Shown here one piece after another: positions 7,292 to 11,251 of a stretch of 11,251 nucleotides of DNA (its first letter is position 1; every line of letters begins with the position of its first letter). Source of the DNA: CAWEHT01 sp963808455 (GTDB taxonomy: Bacteria > Chloroflexota > Anaerolineae > CG2-30-64-16). Where the stretch lies: assembly GCA_963808455.1 (NCBI GenBank), contig CAWEHT010000485.1, forward strand, positions 1 through 11,251, read 5' to 3'. The position numbers were made by a program, and so were the translations under genes. The notes beneath the pieces are model-generated. The model saw nothing but the letters and a program-made list of their open reading frames with translations. It was not told the DNA's origin and did not search any database.

Positions 7292-8778
7292 ATGAAACAG
7301 TATCATATCTGGACAATAGGCTGCCAGATGAATGTCGCCGATTCGGGTCGCGTGGCCGCCGAACTGGACGCACTGGGGTTCACGCCGACGGGCGATCCCA
7401 AAGCCGCCGACGTGATCATCCTCAACACATGTGTCGTGCGCCAGAGCGCCGAGGACCGTGCTGTCGGCCATCTTTGGTCCCTCAAACCGCTGAAAGACCA
7501 GCATCCTGCACGCGTGATCGCGTTGATGGGTTGCCTGGTCGGCGTGAGGCCAGATCCGGCCCTCTCTCAGCGCTTCCCTTTCGTGGACGTGTTCCTACCG
7601 CCGTCAGACCCGGCGCCGTTGCTGGCCTACCTGATGGCCCATCCCCTGGATCAGTCAGCCCGTCTCCTGGATGATGAGCTTACTGCCGCGCGCTACGCCA
7701 TGCAGGACCATACGGGCCCGCGGCCTCTTGGGGTCGCGCTGATCGATCAGGGCGGCCTGCCGTTCCAGCGAAGTGAGCCCGACTCGTTTTCTTCGGCGCC
7801 TGCGGGCTCCGCGCCCAGGCTGCAGAGCATCCGGCACCTCTCTCTGGCGGGCCAGCCTCCAGTGGCCGCCAATGTCCCCGTCGTCTACGGCTGTTCACAC
7901 GCCTGCACATTCTGCATCATTCCCTACCGCCGTGGCGTCGAGCGCAGCCGGCCACTAGAGGACGTGGTGAGCGAGGCCCGCGGTCTCGTTACGCAGGGGG
8001 TTCGTGAGATCACCCTGCTGGGCCAGATCGTGGATCGTTATGGCAAGGACTTCCCGGCCGGCCGCCCGGACCTAGCGGACCTGCTCGAGGCTGTTGACGC
8101 CATCGACGGACTCTCGCGTCGTCCGTTTCCTCACCAGCCACCCTCGCTACATGAGCGATCGTATCCTGCAGGCCGTAGCCAAGCTGCCCAAGGTCTGCGA
8201 GCAGATCGAGGTGCCCGTGCAGGCCGGAGACGATGCGGTGCTCGAGCGGATGCGGCGTGGCTATACGCGCAATGACTACCGAGCCCTCGTCGAACACATC
8301 CGCGAGACACTGCCGGGCGCGGCCGTGCACACCGACGTCATCGTTGGTTTCCCAGGTGAAACCTGCGACCAGTTCCAGCACACTTTCGACTTATTGGCCG
8401 AGCTGAGGCTGGACAAGGCGCATCTGGCCATGTATTCGCCTCGTGCTGGCACGGTCAGTTCCCGCCGCATGCCTGACGATGTGCCGCCGGCTGAGAAGAA
8501 ACGCCGCTGGGAGGTGCTTGACGCGCTGGCAGACTGAGGTCCTCGGCGAACTCAACGCAAGCTTGCTTGGAACCTCGGTAGAGGTACTTGTTGAGGACCG
8601 CCATCACGCGGTAGAGAGCTCGGCTGGGGGGCCAAGGCCATGGCGCTGGCGCGGGCGCACACGCCAGGGCAGGCTCGTGTTCTTCGCGGACCCGCAACAT
8701 GAATGGCGCGGGAAGCTCACCGATGTCCGCATCACCTGGACAGGTCCGTGGTCACTCATCGGAGAAGTCGCGGCCTAG
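7292..8778 (+). CDS. miaB: MiaB-type tRNA methylthiotransferase, two frame breaks as sequenced
   Basis: MiaB is a radical-SAM iron-sulfur enzyme that adds a methylthio group to N6-isopentenyladenosine at position 37 of tRNAs, using two 4Fe-4S clusters. Three frames join into about 494 residues: 7292-8119 (frame 2), 8121-8528 (frame 3) and 8530-8778 (frame 1). The N-terminal cluster cysteines are Cys11 (I-G-C-Q-M-N), Cys47 (N-T-C-V-V-R) and Cys81 (M-G-C-L). The radical-SAM triad is Cys201, 205 and 208 in C-S-H-A-C-T-F-C, followed by P-Y-R-R-G. Next come H-P-R-Y-M, the I-E-V-P-V-Q-A-G-D stretch, D-V-I-V-G-F-P-G-E-T and M-Y-S-P-R-A-G-T. A C-terminal TRAM RNA-binding domain (about 415-494) follows the second break. 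About 119 residues separate Cys81 from Cys201, against roughly 70-75 usual. ATG 7292 has a weak AAGG 8 bases upstream. It follows the CDF remnant by 60 bases. MtaB and RimO are alternatives, but Q-M-N with N-T-C-V-V-R favours MiaB. Confidence 0.9.
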
Positions 8779-8803
8779 AGGTCTTTCCGGTCAGAGACAA
8801 CGA

Positions 8804-8837
8804 GAATCCCGGCCCCCTGGTCAGAAAGCCGGGATTC
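8804..8837. terminator. Hairpin between convergent miaB and surface-protein genes
   Basis: GAATCCCGGC (8804-8813) pairs perfectly with GCCGGGATTC (8828-8837) around a 14-base loop. It lies 25 bases past the miaB stop and about 97 past the stop of the opposing gene. There is no T run on the + side and only a loosely T-rich TCGTTGTCTC on the - side. It probably serves as a shared, bidirectional terminator of modest strength. Confidence 0.6.
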
Positions 8838-8933
8838 CCTCGCTCAACGGTTCACGTTATCCACGATCCCACCGCTAAATCGCTTAGATTCTACGATCCG
8901 TCACACACCCCACATATCACCCAAACACACGAC

Positions 8934-10574
8934 TCAGGGTATGCACAGCCTTTGCCCGCTGAAGATGAGCTCCGGGTTCATGATCCGGTTGGCGCGCATC
9001 AGAGCGAAGATAGGTGTGCCGTACTCGGCGGCGATGCCGCTCAGGGTATCGCCCCAGTGTACCCAGGTGCGAGCCCTGCAGCTGCACGGTGGCGGCAATG
9101 GGCGGCACCAGTGACACGGCTCAACCGTCGGGGTCGTCGGGTTGGACACGACCGGCGGCGCCGTCTGTCGGTTCACGAAGTTGATGTTGGCAATGCCCGC
9201 GTATCCAGCCGGCATCGGAGACGGGAACTGCACGACGATGTCTGCTTGGCCCACCGGGTACCACGGCGAATTGGTCGGGATGACCTCCGCTACATCGATC
9301 GCGGCGCCGGGGAAGGCCATGCCGGCCGCCTTGAGCTGGTCCTGAGTGAAGACATAGTTGCCCAACGCATCGGTCGTCGTCGTGACCATGGTGGTCGAGC
9401 CGACCAGCGTGGCATTGATCTGCCATTGAGCCAGGCCGACGGTTGTCGGCGCGTTGCTGACGAAGGGCCCACTCGTGAAGAGGAGCGACTTATTCCCGCT
9501 GATCTGATAGACGTTCTCGAGTTCCTGGTTGGTGATCGTCACGACCGTCGTCGTGCACCCCAGGGTCACTGCCTGCGGATCGCTGCTCGTCTCCTGCCAG
9601 CCCGACGGGAACGGGCCGACTTCCTTCACGGTGTATTGGCCCGGAGCCAGGTCCGGCGAAGTGAACGTGCCCGTGGCGTCCGTAGTGCCGCTTCCGCCGG
9701 GAACAGGATGGCCAAAGCCATCATCGATCTCGACGTTGAACCCCGCCAGACCGCCCAGCAACACCTTATTGCCGTTCGGGTCCGTGCCGTAGCCAATCTT
9801 CTGGATCTCGATGTTGCCCGTGCACGTCACCTCGTTCTTGAATGCGATGGGTTGCGGGTCCGGGCTGTAGTCGTTCAGAACGAGCTGCACCGGCCCGCCA
9901 GCCGGAGGAACCGTGCCCGGGTTCGGCCATATTCGCTGGAAGGTTGACACAGGGAAAGGTGCGACCTCATCCACGTCCCAAGTGCCGGGCGTGATCTGGA
10001 ACGTAACCTGGCCGTTCCCGCCCGTCACGCTCTGCATCCCAGGGGCTGGCCAGTCGCTGGCCGGCGACACCTGGAAGGTCCAACCCGACCCGGGCACCAC
10101 ACTGCCGTCACTCTGGACCAGCCACTTGATAACCGTCAGGTTGAATAAGCGGCGGACCTTGAAGACGATCCTGTAGAAGCCCGGCCCCGGCGGCATGTTC
10201 GCCAGCGTCAGTTCGGTCAGGCCGGTCTGGGCCAACCCACCTTCACCGACGGCCGGCGCGATGCCGTCCCACTCCTGGGGCAGTTGAAGCTCGAAGTTCC
10301 ACTGGCCTTCGGCGAGGCCCGTGAAACTGAATGAGCCATTCTGTTTGACCGTGCATGGGATGTTGCCCGCGACAGTGCTCATCGCATTCACGGTGAGCGG
10401 CACCTGTGTGCCATCAACGGGATTCTCATCCTGGTCAATAACGTAACCGGTCACAACAACCGGTCCCGTCGTCACCGTCGCGCCGGCAAAGGCAGCCCCT
10501 GCCAACGAGAAGGTCATCACCAGAGTGGTGATGAGGGCGACGACCCATACTAGCTTGCGGTCCCTTGCGATCAT
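8934..10574 (-). CDS. Secreted surface protein: SpaA/Cna-B-like domains with C-terminal LysM
   Basis: The 546-residue product begins with a signal peptide (1-30: R4, R6, K7, a hydrophobic core, then A-G-A-A-F-A). Four beta-sandwich domains follow. Residues ~38-143 look like a carboxypeptidase-regulatory or prealbumin-like domain (V-V-V-T-G-Y-V-I-D-Q-D). Residues ~145-248, 252-350 and 357-469 look like SpaA/Cna-B domains. Each of these three has a Lys in the first strand (150, 259, 362), a Glu in a middle strand (203, 318, 430) and an Asn near the end (247, 349, 468), the arrangement used for self-formed Lys-Asn isopeptide bonds. A Pro/Thr linker and a Cys-rich patch (487, 490, 497, 499) lead to one LysM domain (~502-546, H-W-G-D-T-L-S). 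There is no LPxTG sortase signal, so LysM would hold it to the wall. ATG 10574 is set by AGGAGG five bases upstream. It stands alone and converges on miaB. An adhesin or wall-scaffold role is inferred; the fold assignments are by eye. Confidence 0.9.
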   Translation of the reverse strand: MIARDRKLVWVVALITTLVMTFSLAGAAFAGATVTTGPVVVTGYVIDQDENPVDGTQVPLTVNAMSTVAGNIPCTVKQNGSFSFTGLAEGQWNFELQLPQEWDGIAPAVGEGGLAQTGLTELTLANMPPGPGFYRIVFKVRRLFNLTVIKWLVQSDGSVVPGSGWTFQVSPASDWPAPGMQSVTGGNGQVTFQITPGTWDVDEVAPFPVSTFQRIWPNPGTVPPAGGPVQLVLNDYSPDPQPIAFKNEVTCTGNIEIQKIGYGTDPNGNKVLLGGLAGFNVEIDDGFGHPVPGGSGTTDATGTFTSPDLAPGQYTVKEVGPFPSGWQETSSDPQAVTLGCTTTVVTITNQELENVYQISGNKSLLFTSGPFVSNAPTTVGLAQWQINATLVGSTTMVTTTTDALGNYVFTQDQLKAAGMAFPGAAIDVAEVIPTNSPWYPVGQADIVVQFPSPMPAGYAGIANINFVNRQTAPPVVSNPTTPTVEPCHWCRPLPPPCSCRARTWVHWGDTLSGIAAEYGTPIFALMRANRIMNPELIFSGQRLCIP

Positions 10575-10579
10575 GGGTA

Positions 10580-10585
10580 CCTCCT
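10580..10585 (-). promoter_or_regulatory. Ribosome binding site of the LysM surface protein
   Basis: Read on the - strand, AGGAGG lies five bases before the ATG at 10574. It is the strongest Shine-Dalgarno in the window and suggests high translation. Confidence 0.88.
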
Positions 10586-11251
10586 ACGGTGAGATCGCTG
10601 CTTACCGGTGTGCGAACCACAACCTCGCCCGCCGGTGTGTTCCTCCGCCTGCTGGCGGCTGGCAACCTGCGCCAGGGCCTCAGGTTCGCGCCCACGCACC
10701 AGAACTAGGGCGCAGCCCTGACGAGCAGCCAGAGCGGAGATCCAGGATCGGGCGATACAGTCTCAAGGGTGCCGGCCTTACGAGAACTGATTCGGGTCCA
10801 GAGCGACACCTCCTTACGCCAACCAAGCTGCGACGGCATGCCGGATCGCAGACGCAAGGCATGGGTGGCCATCCGCAATATGAGAGGAGCCGGTGCATGG
10901 CGCCGGATACCACTCATGCATTTGCCAGCTATCTGACGGTTATCTGAAAGGGATGACGTGAGGGTAGCGCAAAGGTCGCGCCCAATTCTGCCGAGGATGC
11001 CGAAGCGTGGAATTTCGGAGCTGCCAACGCAAAAGGCGGAAGCCGCCATGCTCCCGCCCTGCTGTGCTTGCCCGTTGACTGAGACGGCTTCCAGGGCCGC
11101 CTGATCCAGTGCCGTACTCCCGACCTGATACGGTTACGGACTTCACTGTCCGGCCGGAGCCCAGGCTAACGGAACGACGGACCGCAAAGGGCCGGCCTGA
11201 ACTTCACCAGTCCACTGCGAGCCGTTCACCCCAATAGATGAAGTTCGCATT
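10586..11251. other. Terminal region with no assignable gene
   Basis: No reading frame here has family features. The best candidates are short, arginine- and serine-rich frames on the - strand (10705-11049 and 10940-11146) that overlap each other and lack ribosome sites. The region should contain the promoter of the - strand surface protein, but no good TATAAT-like box is visible on that strand. Small repeats include CCGGTGTG at 10605-10612 and 10632-10639, an inverted pair GGAAGCC/GGCTTCC spanning 11038-11092, and an inverted pair GAACTTCA/TGAAGTTC at 11199-11206 and 11239-11246. None is diagnostic. Confidence 0.45.

Noticed and set aside
8703..9947. 414-residue forward-strand frame antisense to the surface protein
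   Set aside because: Extremely arginine- and histidine-rich with no domain; the - strand frame has a signal peptide, repeats and LysM.
10815..10875. Possible cyclic-di-GMP (GEMM-like) riboswitch, because of an ACGCAAGGC string
   Set aside because: The required GGCAAACC half and GAAA tetraloop are not found at the right spacing, and it lies on the strand opposite the only neighbouring gene.
10705..11146. Overlapping reverse-strand frames of 114 and 68 residues near the end
   Set aside because: No recognisable family, no ribosome site and low-complexity composition. Not enough to call a gene.
1..11251. CRISPR arrays, tRNA or rRNA genes, insertion sequences, prophage or defence-system genes
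   Set aside because: I found no regularly spaced repeats, cloverleaf patterns, transposase or phage motifs on either strand by eye.

Overview
The window is a stretch of bacterial chromosome, GC-rich by eye. The gene content and protein style suggest an Anaerolineae-like member of the Chloroflexota: a bacterial dynamin-like GTPase, LysM proteins with the W/P-G-D-T-L-S motif, a UvrA with a long loop before its first ABC signature, and a MiaB with the radical-SAM motif C-S-H-A-C-T-F-C. This placement rests on protein style only; there is no rRNA or other decisive marker here. I see no CRISPR array, tRNA, insertion sequence or phage gene.

Layout. On the + strand, positions 289-717 encode OsmC, a peroxide-detoxifying thiol peroxidase. 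After an inverted repeat and a near-perfect extended -10 promoter (892-900) comes a dynamin-like GTPase at 935-2692, then a small secreted protein with three LysM domains at 2845-3471, closed by a strong intrinsic terminator (3514-3545). A second promoter-like site (3622-3630) precedes a probable operon. It holds uvrA (3712-6784, excision-repair damage sensor), a drastically shortened cation diffusion facilitator six bases downstream (6791-7231), and miaB (7292-8778, tRNA methylthiotransferase). A hairpin at 8804-8837 lies between miaB and a convergent gene. That gene, on the - strand at 8934-10574, encodes a secreted modular surface protein with a carboxypeptidase-regulatory-like domain, three SpaA/Cna-B-like domains and a C-terminal LysM domain. 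The last 677 bases (10575-11251) hold its ribosome binding site and otherwise nothing I can assign.

The main oddity is that three highly conserved genes are each out of frame as written. The GTPase breaks at about 1025 and 1858, uvrA at about 5269, and miaB at about 8120 and 8529. Removing one base (two at the first site) restores a family-like protein at every site, and four of the five lie in or within a base or two of a GCGC tetranucleotide. Systematic indel error in the read or assembly is the leading explanation over gene decay, because all other residues of UvrA and MiaB look intact. A different kind of lesion is the CDF transporter, which stays in frame but lacks about 150 central residues, including the second half of its metal site.

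The rest is mostly housekeeping: repair, tRNA modification, stress defence and membrane remodelling. The most interesting biology is the 546-residue LysM surface protein. Three of its domains each keep a Lys...Glu...Asn set positioned as in self-crosslinking (isopeptide) pilin and adhesin domains, with LysM instead of a sortase signal as the cell-wall anchor. I did not find a convincing new multigene system.
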